From IMG/VR virus record IMGVR_UViG_3300037459_000028, positions 1 through 38,406 of that record: a stretch of DNA of 38,406 bases. One strand, 5' to 3'. Below the pieces are notes generated by a model, which saw nothing but the letters and a program-made list of their open reading frames with translations, did no database searches and was not told where the DNA came from. Numbering within the stretch: position 1 is the first letter of the stretch; every line of letters begins with the position of its first letter. This document shows positions 21,922-29,567 of the stretch, piece after piece. Origin of the DNA: a virus. Made by a program: the position numbers and the translations under genes.

Positions 21922-24021
21922 ATGGCTAGATTTTTATCACCAATAACAAACATAAAGCCCAACGGATTTTTAAAGTTTTTTAAGTCCAACTCAAATGCGG
22001 ATTTAAAAACATTTAAAGATGAGCTGGAAAAAATAGACAACGAGCTTGATGTTCCTGTTGATGCGGCAGGTAACTTGCCAAATATTTTCTTCAGCGGGTC
22101 AGCTAAAGTTAAGTATTTTGATGCGGCGTCAGTTCAATATGCAGAGCGTGATCCTGTTGGTGGAGAAAAACAACTTGGCGACTTTTCATCATGGAGCCCG
22201 TTAGTAATTTATGATCTAAGCGATTTCGTAGAAGGTTCTGACGGTAGATTTTATCAATCGTTAACCAATGGCAATGAAGATAACGATCCGACACTAACCC
22301 CGACCGTCTGGCAAGAAATTCCGATTAACCCTATTTATAATGTAAATGTTACCTATAGTGTAGGTGATGTAGTTCAGACCACAGACGGGAACCAGTGGAA
22401 ATCATTAGTAGCAAACAATTTAAATAACAACCCGTCAACCGATAGCGGGGCTAATTGGTTTAGGAATGTTGACAATATAAAAGCAACTACAACTCAATTA
22501 ATAAATAACATCAGCATTAGCGACACTGTAACCGTTGGGTTTATTATGGAGACAGTGGGGTTTTTAACGACTGGCGATGGCGGCGGCGCACAATGGAAAT
22601 TAACCGCCGTAACAGGCACAGTTAGCCAATCACCAGCACAATTAGCCGATGCGCTGCTTAATGATGCTAGCGGAAATCAGTGGGCGTTAGTAGGAGATAG
22701 AATAAACCTGTTATCTGTTGGCTTGTCTGAGTCAAACACGGGAGTACAGAACGATCTGGTTATTGCCGCAGCAATAGCAACAGCCTCGACTGTGGTTAAT
22801 GTGATATTAGCGGACAAAATAGACCAGGTTGAAGGCTCTATTTACTTACCTTCGGGTCAATTTGATTATACTGAAATAGACATTCCTGACGGGATTTTAA
22901 TTGAAGGTGATAACGCAGCCACTTGCATTCTAATTGATACCGGAACAAGTACAGCTAGAGCGTCTATTGAAGTTGGCGACAATATAAGAGAGTCGCACAG
23001 AAATGGTTTAAGCAAAGTAGGCCTTGTCGGTGCCGGCATCACAAACAGAAACGGCGTGAACTTTAATAAATCTTTTAGACTGTCAGGTTTGTTTGAGTGT
23101 GACATTGACGGGTTTTTCGATAACGTCACAGGCGACACTTTTGCTATTTCATTTATTCATAATAGAATTTACTCAGCTATCAGAGATAATTTCTCATTAA
23201 TTAACGGGACAGCAATAACGTTTGATCGAAATAGAATCGAACTAGCGGGGAGGCATAACGTATTTGTTGATGGGCAACAAGCAAACGAACCAATTAATTT
23301 ATCGTTTAACAACGACAAAATACAAAGCGCACAGGAGTCGGGAATACTCGGAATAGATTGTCTTGGTGTTGAAATGAACGGCGTCTTTATTGAGGCCAAC
23401 AATCAAGCTGGCGGTGCTGACCATGTGGCATTTGTTGGAGGCACAGCAACCAGGGAAAAGGGTGTTCTTAACATACGCGGGGGATTCATGTCTCCAGGCA
23501 CGGGGATGACAGACAGCGCTGCGGTTAATGCGGGCAACATGAAGTCAGTCAACTTCAACGGATTCATTCGTGGCGCGTTTAATGAAGGTCTGCGGTTAGG
23601 TTCGTCCGTTGAGAATGCGTTTATATTTGGCGAAATAGACGGCCCTGTAGCTCAAACTGTAATACCTATCGGTGTTAATTACATAAAAGCCTTGCGCGGG
23701 TCGGGTATAGAATTTAAAGGGTTTACTGAGCAGAAGACGTTTAAGCGCATAAGATCCACAGGTTCAAACGCCACTTCTCAGGATTTAGACGCCACTGTAT
23801 TTATTGACACAACCGGGGGGAATAGAACTTACACAGTGCAGACGGTTGATATTGTCGCAGGTCGGCAGATTAAAGTTCAGAAAATAAGCGGTGATGCAAA
23901 TCAGTTAATAATTGCAACACAGGGATCTGAATTAGTGAATAGCGGCGCAACATTCTCAACAACTGCTGCTCACGCTTTATTAACGCTAAACACTGATGGG
24001 GTTAATGTGTTTGTAGGCTAA
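21922..24021 (+). CDS. Tailspike with two carbohydrate-binding-like repeats and beta-helix
   Basis: The 699-aa protein has an N-terminal head-binding segment (about residues 1-85, with DAAGNLPNIFFSGSAKVKYF then AERDPVGG), typical of P22-type tailspikes. Two tandem repeats follow (about 88-134 and 136-182) with W-S-x-x-x-x-Y/GD-V, Y/W-x-SL and a final W: a pattern like chitin- or cellulose-binding CBM5/12 modules. From about residue 230 to 600 the chain reads as a right-handed beta-helix of pectate-lyase style (LSGLFECDIDGFFDNVTGD). The C-terminus is a short beta cap. It would bind and perhaps cut host surface polysaccharide. Confidence 0.87.
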   Translation: MARFLSPITNIKPNGFLKFFKSNSNADLKTFKDELEKIDNELDVPVDAAGNLPNIFFSGSAKVKYFDAASVQYAERDPVGGEKQLGDFSSWSPLVIYDLSDFVEGSDGRFYQSLTNGNEDNDPTLTPTVWQEIPINPIYNVNVTYSVGDVVQTTDGNQWKSLVANNLNNNPSTDSGANWFRNVDNIKATTTQLINNISISDTVTVGFIMETVGFLTTGDGGGAQWKLTAVTGTVSQSPAQLADALLNDASGNQWALVGDRINLLSVGLSESNTGVQNDLVIAAAIATASTVVNVILADKIDQVEGSIYLPSGQFDYTEIDIPDGILIEGDNAATCILIDTGTSTARASIEVGDNIRESHRNGLSKVGLVGAGITNRNGVNFNKSFRLSGLFECDIDGFFDNVTGDTFAISFIHNRIYSAIRDNFSLINGTAITFDRNRIELAGRHNVFVDGQQANEPINLSFNNDKIQSAQESGILGIDCLGVEMNGVFIEANNQAGGADHVAFVGGTATREKGVLNIRGGFMSPGTGMTDSAAVNAGNMKSVNFNGFIRGAFNEGLRLGSSVENAFIFGEIDGPVAQTVIPIGVNYIKALRGSGIEFKGFTEQKTFKRIRSTGSNATSQDLDATVFIDTTGGNRTYTVQTVDIVAGRQIKVQKISGDANQLIIATQGSELVNSGATFSTTAAHALLTLNTDGVNVFVG

Positions 24022-24027
24022 GCCAAT

Positions 24028-24067
24028 ATGACGCTACCGTTTATCAATCCGTAAACTGTAGTGTCAT
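24028..24067. terminator. Long hairpin between converging tailspike and RuvC-like genes
   Basis: ATGACGCTAC (24028-24037) pairs with GTAGTGTCAT (24058-24067), and inside it GTTTA pairs with TAAAC. This makes about 15 pairs with one mismatch. No T run follows, so termination would be weak, but it is the only strong structure where the late rightward and early leftward transcripts converge. Confidence 0.55.
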
Positions 24068-24128
24068 AATCAGTGAAGTAGCATTTAATTAAGTATTTTA
24101 ACATTTTAATCACTTTAGTGATGTTAAG

Positions 24129-24590
24129 TTATTTCAACCCCAAAAATCCAAAATAAGCAGCACTTCGAGTATCTTCGTTGCTGCGACCTGTCCAGCCTGT
24201 AACCTTTTCAAACTGAGCTTTATCTTTTTTCCACATCTTAGATATTTTGTGCTTAACAATTTTTATATCCCATATATCGATGAGCCTTTCAACTTCGGTT
24301 TGCGACTGCTGACACATTCCGAGAGTCCTGCCTCTCGCCTTGGCCTCCCCTAATAACTTTTGAGTCATCTTTTGAGGCTTCATAAATACAGCGTTATTTG
24401 CTTTAACATCTTCAATGTGCACCTCTATGCCAAAATTAAGGTCGTTAGCTATATCAATCAGATTATCTTCTATTAATTGATGTAAGCCCATTAAAGACAA
24501 ACTGTGCAACTCCTCAAGCTTCCCGTCATAGTAGACGGCAACGCCATGCTTATCTGAGTCCGGATCTAAACCTATAATTATTTTACCCAT
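24129..24590 (-). CDS. RuvC-like Holliday junction resolvase (RNase H fold)
   Basis: The 153-aa protein starts with KIIIGLDPDSDKHGVAVY, the first strand of the RuvC/RNase H fold with catalytic Asp9. Glu60 lies on a later strand (IEVHIEDVKAN) and an acidic NEDTRSAAYFG helix near the C-terminus supplies the last acids (Glu139/Asp140). Phage versions resolve branched concatemers before packaging. It is the last gene of the leftward operon, in a nin-like set where lambda places its own resolvase Rap. It overlaps the preceding gene by 8 bases. Confidence 0.85.
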   Translation of the reverse strand: MGKIIIGLDPDSDKHGVAVYYDGKLEELHSLSLMGLHQLIEDNLIDIANDLNFGIEVHIEDVKANNAVFMKPQKMTQKLLGEAKARGRTLGMCQQSQTEVERLIDIWDIKIVKHKISKMWKKDKAQFEKVTGWTGRSNEDTRSAAYFGFLGLK

Positions 24591-24864
24591 ATCTTACTAA
24601 CCCCTTATCAACAAGTTTCATTAAAGTCTCGAACATTCCACGCTGTTGATCTTCGTAATCAACTTTGCTCGCGTCCAGCAGCAAATGGCATTCATGGCAA
24701 GAGTACACTGCAAGTATATCAGGCGATTTAAAGCCAGTGCCGCGATAGTTTGAGTTTAAATGCGCCAACACTACCTTGCCTTCTTCATCGTGCGAGCATT
24801 GAGGGCTTACGCGCAATGAGCAGCATTCGTTCTTAGCTGATGTTCTTATCGTTAACTTAGCCAT
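24583..24864 (-). CDS. YbcO-like putative nuclease (DUF1364)
   Basis: The 93-aa protein matches the DUF1364/YbcO pattern: early cysteines (Cys14, Cys15, Cys23), a LAH motif with His35, a GTGFKSPD loop and a final CHECH (residues 56-60), which together form a beta-beta-alpha-metal nuclease-like fold. E. coli DLP12 YbcO is the reference. It lies in the nin-like region and overlaps both neighbours, sharing the A of TAATG with the upstream stop. Its natural substrate is not known. Confidence 0.85.
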   Translation of the reverse strand: MAKLTIRTSAKNECCSLRVSPQCSHDEEGKVVLAHLNSNYRGTGFKSPDILAVYSCHECHLLLDASKVDYEDQQRGMFETLMKLVDKGLVRYG

Positions 24865-25334
24865 TATTTATTTTGCTCCCGTTCTAGTTGTGAATAATCA
24901 GAGTCTCTAGGCTTAAATAGGATTATACCGCGATCTGAAGCCCAAATTTCATGCTTAAACAATGCGTTGAATCTTTCTCCTTTTGTTGCCACTCTCATTC
25001 CGTCATGGGCTTTCTTGGCCCAACTAAGTCGAACGCCTTTAGCATCAACCCCCAAATGCTGGCTAGTAAATAGTTCGTGCGCGTCATCTTTATTAAATGG
25101 GCGTTTACCATAATACTCACCATTAGGTTTAATAATTAGCGGCATGGTCGCGCCATTACCGACCATATATTTAGCGGTAGAAGCCATCCAAATACGCCAA
25201 AGTCTAGCTAGACCCCATTTGCCAGTGTTGCCGTTTTGAGTCGTCAAAATCAAAACAGGGTTTGTTTCCAGTTCAATTTGTACTGATTCAAAGCATTCAT
25301 GAATGTTGTGTTTAGTACATTGGTAATCAGCCAT
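24864..25334 (-). CDS. Hypothetical protein in the nin-like region
   Basis: The 156-aa protein has a GKWGLARLWRIWMASTAKYM segment and a later FNKDDAHELFTSQHLG, with a WAKKAHDGMRVATKGERF motif before the C-terminus. Position between the YbcO-like and Dam genes recalls NinB (lambda Orf, a recombination mediator), and the spacing of its Trp-rich helix and F-T-S segments is loosely similar. I do not see enough to assign it. The ribosome binding site AAGAG is weak. Confidence 0.6.
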   Translation of the reverse strand: MADYQCTKHNIHECFESVQIELETNPVLILTTQNGNTGKWGLARLWRIWMASTAKYMVGNGATMPLIIKPNGEYYGKRPFNKDDAHELFTSQHLGVDAKGVRLSWAKKAHDGMRVATKGERFNALFKHEIWASDRGIILFKPRDSDYSQLEREQNK

Positions 25335-25377
25335 AATAATGTTACTCTTTCATTTCACCTGTCAATGTTAGCCCTTT

Positions 25378-25402
25378 GCCCATCATATCGATGGGCTTTT
25401 TT
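25378..25402 (+). terminator. Rightward terminator inside the leftward operon
   Basis: GCCCATC-ATATC-GATGGGC forms a 7-bp stem followed by six Ts on the plus strand. The genes on both sides read leftward and no T run exists in that direction. It would stop plus-strand (antisense) transcripts and let the operon read through. The Dam stop codon lies within its T run. Confidence 0.65.
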
Positions 25403-25976
25403 ATATGGTACCTAAATCAATTAATTCATTTCTATCAATCATTCGAACAACACAAGGCATTTTCGACGGCCTGAATATTACGAACATTGATCCTTTAGTA
25501 TTGCCATTAATTTTCTTGCCAGTGATCGGATGGTAAAAGCTTAGCCTGCCGCCTGTTACAATTCGAATTTCAGATATTTCATTAATTGGTAGCCATTGGG
25601 CATCTAACGTTGCTGGTACCAACAAAACAGAAGTAACACCTTTGGCTTTTTCTTCAATGCATTTATTCATGAATTTTTTAATAAAACCTTTGCCATAAGG
25701 CGGGTTGATCCACACAGTTTTATCTCGGTACCCGCCAACATATTTAGACCAGTCAACATTTAGCGCGTCATCCTCCTTGGTTAAAAAGGTTGGTACCTTA
25801 TAGTTCTTATCACTGGATGCCGCGTCTAAGGCAAAATTAAACTCACGATCCAAAGCTCTAAATATTACAGGGTCGGTACCCCAGCTATTTTTCATGTCAG
25901 CATCTAAATCTGAGTTGATAATGTCGCCATTATTGTTGGTACCTAAATAAATTTGCTCTAAAATATTATGTTTCAT
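25401..25976 (-). CDS. Phage DNA N-6-adenine methyltransferase
   Basis: The 191-aa protein has the features of the phage Dam family (PF05869): FNFALDAASSDKNYKVPTFL, then the catalytic NPPYG (residues 91-95), then a LVPATLDAQW strand. It methylates the N6 position of adenine with SAM as donor. The start at 25976 follows AGGACAAGTGGAA; an in-frame GTG at 25982 is the alternative. It probably protects phage DNA from host restriction or marks replicated DNA. Confidence 0.88.
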   Translation of the reverse strand: MKHNILEQIYLGTNNNGDIINSDLDADMKNSWGTDPVIFRALDREFNFALDAASSDKNYKVPTFLTKEDDALNVDWSKYVGGYRDKTVWINPPYGKGFIKKFMNKCIEEKAKGVTSVLLVPATLDAQWLPINEISEIRIVTGGRLSFYHPITGKKINGNTKGSMFVIFRPSKMPCVVRMIDRNELIDLGTI

Positions 25977-25994
25977 TTCCACTTGTCCTATTAT

Positions 25995-26630
25995 TTAAAC
26001 CAGCTTACCTGCCCATTGGTTAGCCATTGCTTTTGCTATGCCAGGGAATGTTTTACTCCTATCTTTTGCGCTATCCCATGCTTTGTATATTGGTAACGCG
26101 GATTTTTTTCTTGTTCCATCCTTTAGCAATCCACCCCGGGTGCTATTAGAGGTGTAATGATACAGCGCCTCAACCAGGTCGGAATTCATCAATCGAGGTA
26201 AACCCTTTAACCATAAGCACGTTCTTTTTTTGAATGGATCGCCAAATTGGAAAGGATTTACTATCTGGTCAGGTTTTCGCCATGACGTATTTAATTTACC
26301 TGTGGGGTTTTCTATCGCTATCATCTGGCAATCAGCATCGCGTATTTTATAAACAAAATCTATCGCCGCTTGTTGCCTTCCGTCTGCTTGCTTTTGTTTC
26401 CAACTTGGCGCGCCTGCCGCGCTTAAGTGAGTGCATGGAGGAAATGCAATTATCATGTCCCACCCATCGTTTAATATTTTAAGTACATCCCCTTTAACGT
26501 GCCACTCAGGATGACCGCCACTGCAATCTTGAGTGTCTGCGCTAAATGCCTCATGCCCAAGCTTTCTTAATTCAATTGTTACCGCTTGGCTTTCTTCGCA
26601 GGCTACTAATATTTTCATTTTATTACTCAT
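25995..26630 (-). CDS. Small DNA cytosine-C5-methyltransferase-like protein
   Basis: The 211-aa protein has an SAM-binding start (KILVACEESQAVTIELRKLG), the PPC catalytic motif (FPPCTHLS, Cys66) and an IENP motif (residues 106-109), in the order of C5-cytosine methyltransferases. It lacks a long target-recognition domain, as do short phage members of this group, so its target is unclear. The start at 26630 has GGCGG eight bases upstream; a longer open frame reaches back over the neighbouring gene and is unlikely. Together with the Dam gene it may mask restriction sites. Confidence 0.82.
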   Translation of the reverse strand: MSNKMKILVACEESQAVTIELRKLGHEAFSADTQDCSGGHPEWHVKGDVLKILNDGWDMIIAFPPCTHLSAAGAPSWKQKQADGRQQAAIDFVYKIRDADCQMIAIENPTGKLNTSWRKPDQIVNPFQFGDPFKKRTCLWLKGLPRLMNSDLVEALYHYTSNSTRGGLLKDGTRKKSALPIYKAWDSAKDRSKTFPGIAKAMANQWAGKLV

Positions 26631-26640
26631 TTTTAGCCGC

Positions 26641-26874
26641 CTAGATTTGTTTGAGTGGTGGTAGCGATTTAGGATCCGCGCCGGCGGCGATCTCTGCTTT
26701 GCGTTGGTCCCAAGTAATTTTGAACTTATCGCGACTATCGATGCCCAGCATTTTGTTAAAGGCAGTAATTTGACCTGACTGCTTGACTGCTGCATCTCTA
26801 CATCCTGGTACATCCTTTAACTTATGGATGATTGGCCCGGCCATACATATCATTGTTATATTTGCTAAAAGCAT
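26641..26874 (-). CDS. Small protein with hydrophobic N-terminus, unknown
   Basis: The 77-aa protein begins MLLANITMICMAGPIIHKLK, a short hydrophobic segment that may be a weak membrane anchor. A polar helical part with a WDQRKAEIAAGADP segment follows. AAAGGGGAATAAC precedes the ATG at 26874, which decides against the ATG at 26901. A copy of the 14-bp dyad motif lies 27 bases upstream (26902-26915). Confidence 0.6.
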   Translation of the reverse strand: MLLANITMICMAGPIIHKLKDVPGCRDAAVKQSGQITAFNKMLGIDSRDKFKITWDQRKAEIAAGADPKSLPPLKQI

Positions 26875-26901
26875 GTTATTCCCCTTTGTTTTATTAAACA
26901 T

Positions 26902-26915
26902 ATCACTTAACTGAT
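26902..26915. repeat. Dyad-symmetric 14-bp motif, copy 1
   Basis: ATCACTTAACTGAT on the plus strand is a near-palindrome (ATCA-n-TTAA-n-TGAT). It stands 27 bases before the start of the leftward gene at 26874. Identical cores occur at 8621-8634 (reverse) and 34796-34809. Confidence 0.6.
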
Positions 26916-26961
26916 TTATTGGTATTAGACCAATTGCTAATTGACTTTTGTATTAGTTGGA

Positions 26962-27168
26962 TTAATTAGCTCTTGAATTCCAAACTTTAGCCATAACTTG
27001 CTTTAGTTCGGCCATGGTTTCAGCATTCTTAGTTTCATCACTGTTAACATCAAGCTGAGCTCTACAACCATTACAGCTTATTTGGTGGCATTCGTGAGGC
27101 TCATCTGGTAGTTCACCACACCAACTTACTTCACTTCCGCAAAATGGACAGTTTTTTAATTCAATCAT
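26962..27168 (-). CDS. Lar-like restriction alleviation zinc protein
   Basis: The 68-aa protein starts MIELKNCPFCGSEVSWCGEL and continues with a second C-x-x-C (CNGC) and a helical W-N-S-R end. This is the hallmark of the Lar/restriction alleviation family, in which four cysteines bind zinc. Rac Lar modulates type I restriction in E. coli, but most phage members are untested. AAGGGGAAGAGG precedes the ATG at 27168. It is close to the two methyltransferase genes. Confidence 0.8.
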   Translation of the reverse strand: MIELKNCPFCGSEVSWCGELPDEPHECHQISCNGCRAQLDVNSDETKNAETMAELKQVMAKVWNSRAN

Positions 27169-27178
27169 CCTCTTCCCC

Positions 27179-27508
27179 TTAAATTTTCTTCGACCAAAGC
27201 TGGTCATCTGATTTATATTCGCGTTCTTTTGGTTTTTGACTAACAAAGCTGCGTTTAGGTTCTTTAGACTTCAGCTTAATAACCCTTTCCGGCCGCTCTG
27301 GCCTATATTCTTCAGCTACCGCCCTAAGATATTCATTAGCTTCATCGCGCCCCGCACAACCATCGTTAGGCTTTAGTAACTTCTCATACTGATTAGTAAC
27401 TTCCAGCCGCCTATCTTCGGGAATGACTTTCATCTTTTTAATTATCCAATGGATATCATTAACACCACGGCGGCAAAAATACATGATTGGTCTAATTAGT
27501 TTGGTCAC
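27179..27508 (-). CDS. Basic helical protein, unknown, GTG start
   Basis: The 109-aa protein begins with GTG directly after the previous stop (TGAGTG), and AGGGGA lies inside the end of the upstream gene. It is rich in Lys, Arg and Glu with no clear fold (YRPERPERVIKLKSKEPKRS). The basic C-terminus suggests nucleic acid binding. Confidence 0.6.
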   Translation of the reverse strand: MTKLIRPIMYFCRRGVNDIHWIIKKMKVIPEDRRLEVTNQYEKLLKPNDGCAGRDEANEYLRAVAEEYRPERPERVIKLKSKEPKRSFVSQKPKEREYKSDDQLWSKKI

Positions 27509-27724
27509 TCAAGTTCCCCTAGTTAGGTCGCTAAGTGTTATATCGTTCCTGTAGCTTGTTGGCTCATCGTCAAATAACAGCCTTGCGGTAGTGTAAAATT
27601 TTATACTCTCTAAAATTTCCATACACTTATCTTGCTTTTCGACGCTTGCATCGCCGTGGACACCATGCAGCTCTCGCCTTAATTCTCGTATCGCTTTATT
27701 TAAATTTCCAGTTGAATCCGTCAT
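27509..27724 (-). CDS. Small helical protein, unknown
   Basis: The 71-aa protein starts at 27724, where GAGGGTG stands six bases upstream. It reads as two helices (NKAIRELRRELHGVHG and KCMEILESIKFYTTARLLF). Its 3' end carries the ribosome binding site of the next gene, so the two are coupled. No family is recognised. Confidence 0.6.
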   Translation of the reverse strand: MTDSTGNLNKAIRELRRELHGVHGDASVEKQDKCMEILESIKFYTTARLLFDDEPTSYRNDITLSDLTRGT

Positions 27725-27760
27725 AATTATCACCCTCGATGACTTGGCCAGTTAAATTAA

Positions 27761-28033
27761 TCACTCTTCGTACATGTCGTATTTTACGCAAATATCATGC
27801 AAAGCTGGTATTGCGCGAAACACATTAAAATCACCATTCCAAATATTTGTTTGATATAAATATTTATCGCCTTGTTGTATTCTCCATTTATTTCTTCTTG
27901 CTAAGACTAACGCTTTGCGCTCTGGCCATGTGTATTCATTCCAGCCTCTACCATCATTTAATATCCAATCAGATGCATCGCAATTATAACTTTTTCTTGC
28001 TACTGGGCTCGAATCTCTAAGTACTCTAACCAT
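27761..28033 (-). CDS. Hypothetical phage protein with RKSYNCDAS start and H-x-x-C end
   Basis: The 90-aa protein shows VARKSYNCDASDWILNDG, a central AEKRK-like helix (ERKALVLARRNKWRIQQGDK) and an RAIPALHDICVKYDMYE end. The Cys and the paired His/Cys may bind metal. Similar small proteins occur near replication genes in other phages, with unknown role. AAGGGGAAATAATT precedes the ATG. Confidence 0.6.
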   Translation of the reverse strand: MVRVLRDSSPVARKSYNCDASDWILNDGRGWNEYTWPERKALVLARRNKWRIQQGDKYLYQTNIWNGDFNVFRAIPALHDICVKYDMYEE

Positions 28034-28035
28034 AA

Positions 28036-28263
28036 TTATTTCCCCTTAGTTTTCTTTTTGGCCATTTTTTTAGCCATCTTCGATTCTTTCACCGACTCTT
28101 TAACCATGCGCTCGATCATCTTACCCACGGTTTTATCGATGAATGATGACTGCTTAAACATCTTCTTGCCCATCTCGGCATGACGACGAGCAATAGCTTG
28201 ATTAGAACCATCTTTAACGGCTTCCTTTACGATTGAGTCATATACAAAATTTGCAATGTTCAT
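28036..28263 (-). CDS. Small Lys-rich helical protein
   Basis: The 75-aa protein starts at 28263 after AAGGGTGAATGAC. It is helical and ends in a very basic tail (KMAKKMAKKKTKGK). It is translated right after the P-like gene, whose stop lies inside its leader. A nucleic acid role is likely from composition, but I cannot name one. Confidence 0.6.
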   Translation of the reverse strand: MNIANFVYDSIVKEAVKDGSNQAIARRHAEMGKKMFKQSSFIDKTVGKMIERMVKESVKESKMAKKMAKKKTKGK

Positions 28264-28264
28264 G

Positions 28265-28948
28265 TCATTCACCCTTGGTTTCTAAATAACGTTTCTTCCA
28301 GTGACCGATTAACGGGCAGTTATTAGCCTGCATAATTGCAATTTCAGCATCTAGCCTAATATTTCGCTGCAATGGTAATTCGGTTTCGCGGAAAGCTTCA
28401 GGGCTAGTTATCTGAACAGGGTTAATATCATGCTCGATTAACTCACCATTTTTAACGCGCTGAATGTTTCTAGTGAGCACCTTTTTAAATAACGCCCTGG
28501 CCTTTTCTTCTGATAGCTGTTGCTTGCATCTAAAACCGACCTCTTGGCGCGTTTCGTACTCAGCAATACCATTGCATGACTTACGGTCGATCATGCGGTT
28601 AAATGCATCGTCGGTGTCAATTTGCGGCCCTTGGCATAGCTCAATGAACTTAGGTAAGTTAGGGGGCCATGTGATTGCCTGATTTAATACTTCAGCAACA
28701 GCGCCCTTAACTTCGGCTTGAGTTTGTTTATTAAGAGCGATCTTCCACATGCGGGAGGGCTTCTCTCCATTCTCCCTGATCCATTGGCTCTCGTATATCT
28801 CCGCCATCTGCTGCCATACCCAATCCGCTGCTTGGCTGCTGACTTCCGTATTTGAGTTCGTTTGATGCTCTGATGCGCTCTGACGCTGAGAGTTTACGGC
28901 CTTCTTGATTGTATCCATTGTTACTTGGTTTGGCTGTTTCATATTCAT
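28265..28948 (-). CDS. Replication protein P-like helicase loader
   Basis: The 227-aa protein compares with 233 aa for lambda P. The segment WVWQQMAEIYESQWIRENGE then WKIALNKQTQAEVKGAVAEV, followed by WPPNLPKFIELCQ, follows the lambda P pattern (an F/W-QLL helix, W-x-x-A, then P-x-x-x-FV-x-W/LC). Lambda P brings host DnaB helicase to the O-origin complex. The start at 28948 lies 218 bp inside the end of the O-like gene, in another frame; GGTGG lies four bases before it, with a second ATG at 28942. Confidence 0.85.
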   Translation of the reverse strand: MNMKQPNQVTMDTIKKAVNSQRQSASEHQTNSNTEVSSQAADWVWQQMAEIYESQWIRENGEKPSRMWKIALNKQTQAEVKGAVAEVLNQAITWPPNLPKFIELCQGPQIDTDDAFNRMIDRKSCNGIAEYETRQEVGFRCKQQLSEEKARALFKKVLTRNIQRVKNGELIEHDINPVQITSPEAFRETELPLQRNIRLDAEIAIMQANNCPLIGHWKKRYLETKGE

Positions 28949-29567
28949 CTAACCACCGTTCTTTATTTAAATAGGTTGCTGGATGAAGTTTGTTAAAGCC
29001 AAACTCACCAGTTGACAATCTGTACTCAATATCCTGCTTTAAGGTTTCCGCAAGCTCCATTGGATCGCACTTAATTTTTTTGATTAGCGATGAAAAACTT
29101 TTTCTTGCTCCTTGCGGATTTTTCTTTGGCAAGCCAGCTGAATAAAATATCTGAAAAGACTCTTCGCACAATATATTTGTATTACTCTGTACTTTGTTTA
29201 ATTCAGTACTTTGTAGTGTCGGATTTGCCGTAAGCGGCTCAACCGTATACGGCGAATCCGTAAGCGGTAACGGTGACACCTCATAATCAGTAGTTGAGAA
29301 CTTTCCGCTTTCATTATTTTGAGTTCTTTGCATGTAACCTTTTGCCATTAACTCATTTATTAAAGTGTAAGTTCCATCACGGCCTGTTGGCTTAACGCTT
29401 AACTTTGAGTGATTAACTAACTGCTGAACTGACACGCTCCAATCGTCAGGCTTTGAGCATAGGTAAGCCAGCAAGCCTTTAGCCCCCCAAGATAGGTGCG
29501 CGTTTAGAGTTGAGTTTGGGAATATCGAGAATTCCGACTCAAGGCCTTTTATTTTCTTTATTGCCAT
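28731..29567 (-). CDS. Replication protein O-like initiator
   Basis: The 278-aa protein has an N-terminal winged-helix segment (residues about 20-85: LNAHLSWGAKGLLAYLCSKP, then WSVSVQQLVNHSK) of the kind found in phage replication initiators. A linker carries the iterons, and a helical region (KKNPQGARKSFSSLIKKIKC) follows. The C-terminus (SASERIRASNELKYG, then AADGGDIREP) recalls the ends of other phage O-type proteins. The start follows GAGGTGGGTACCCA and overlaps the HNH gene by 10 bases. The last 218 bp are shared with the P-like gene. Confidence 0.85.
   Translation of the reverse strand: MAIKKIKGLESEFSIFPNSTLNAHLSWGAKGLLAYLCSKPDDWSVSVQQLVNHSKLSVKPTGRDGTYTLINELMAKGYMQRTQNNESGKFSTTDYEVSPLPLTDSPYTVEPLTANPTLQSTELNKVQSNTNILCEESFQIFYSAGLPKKNPQGARKSFSSLIKKIKCDPMELAETLKQDIEYRLSTGEFGFNKLHPATYLNKERWLDEYETAKPSNNGYNQEGRKLSASERIRASNELKYGSQQPSSGLGMAADGGDIREPMDQGEWREALPHVEDRS
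29189..29267. other. Candidate lambda-type replication origin with iterons
   Basis: Three 10-bp iterons (CCGTAAGCGG at 29228-29237, CCGTATACGG at 29243-29252, CCGTAAGCGG at 29258-29267) repeat every 15 bp inside the O-like gene. The middle one is a perfect palindrome. On the O-sense strand an A+T-rich stretch follows them and holds two more repeats (ACAAAGTAC at 29189-29197 and 29206-29214, reverse strand, 17 bp apart). Lambda ori has the same plan: iterons inside O, then an A+T-rich unwinding region. Confidence 0.7.

Noticed and set aside
25335-25365. Leftward promoter TTGACA with CATTAT before the gene at 25334
   Set aside because: Transcription would begin inside the second or third codon of the only gene it could serve.
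26631-26813. N-terminal extension of the C5-type methyltransferase
   Set aside because: The extra 61 codons overlap the neighbouring gene in another frame, look non-conserved in style, and a good ribosome binding site stands before the ATG at 26630.
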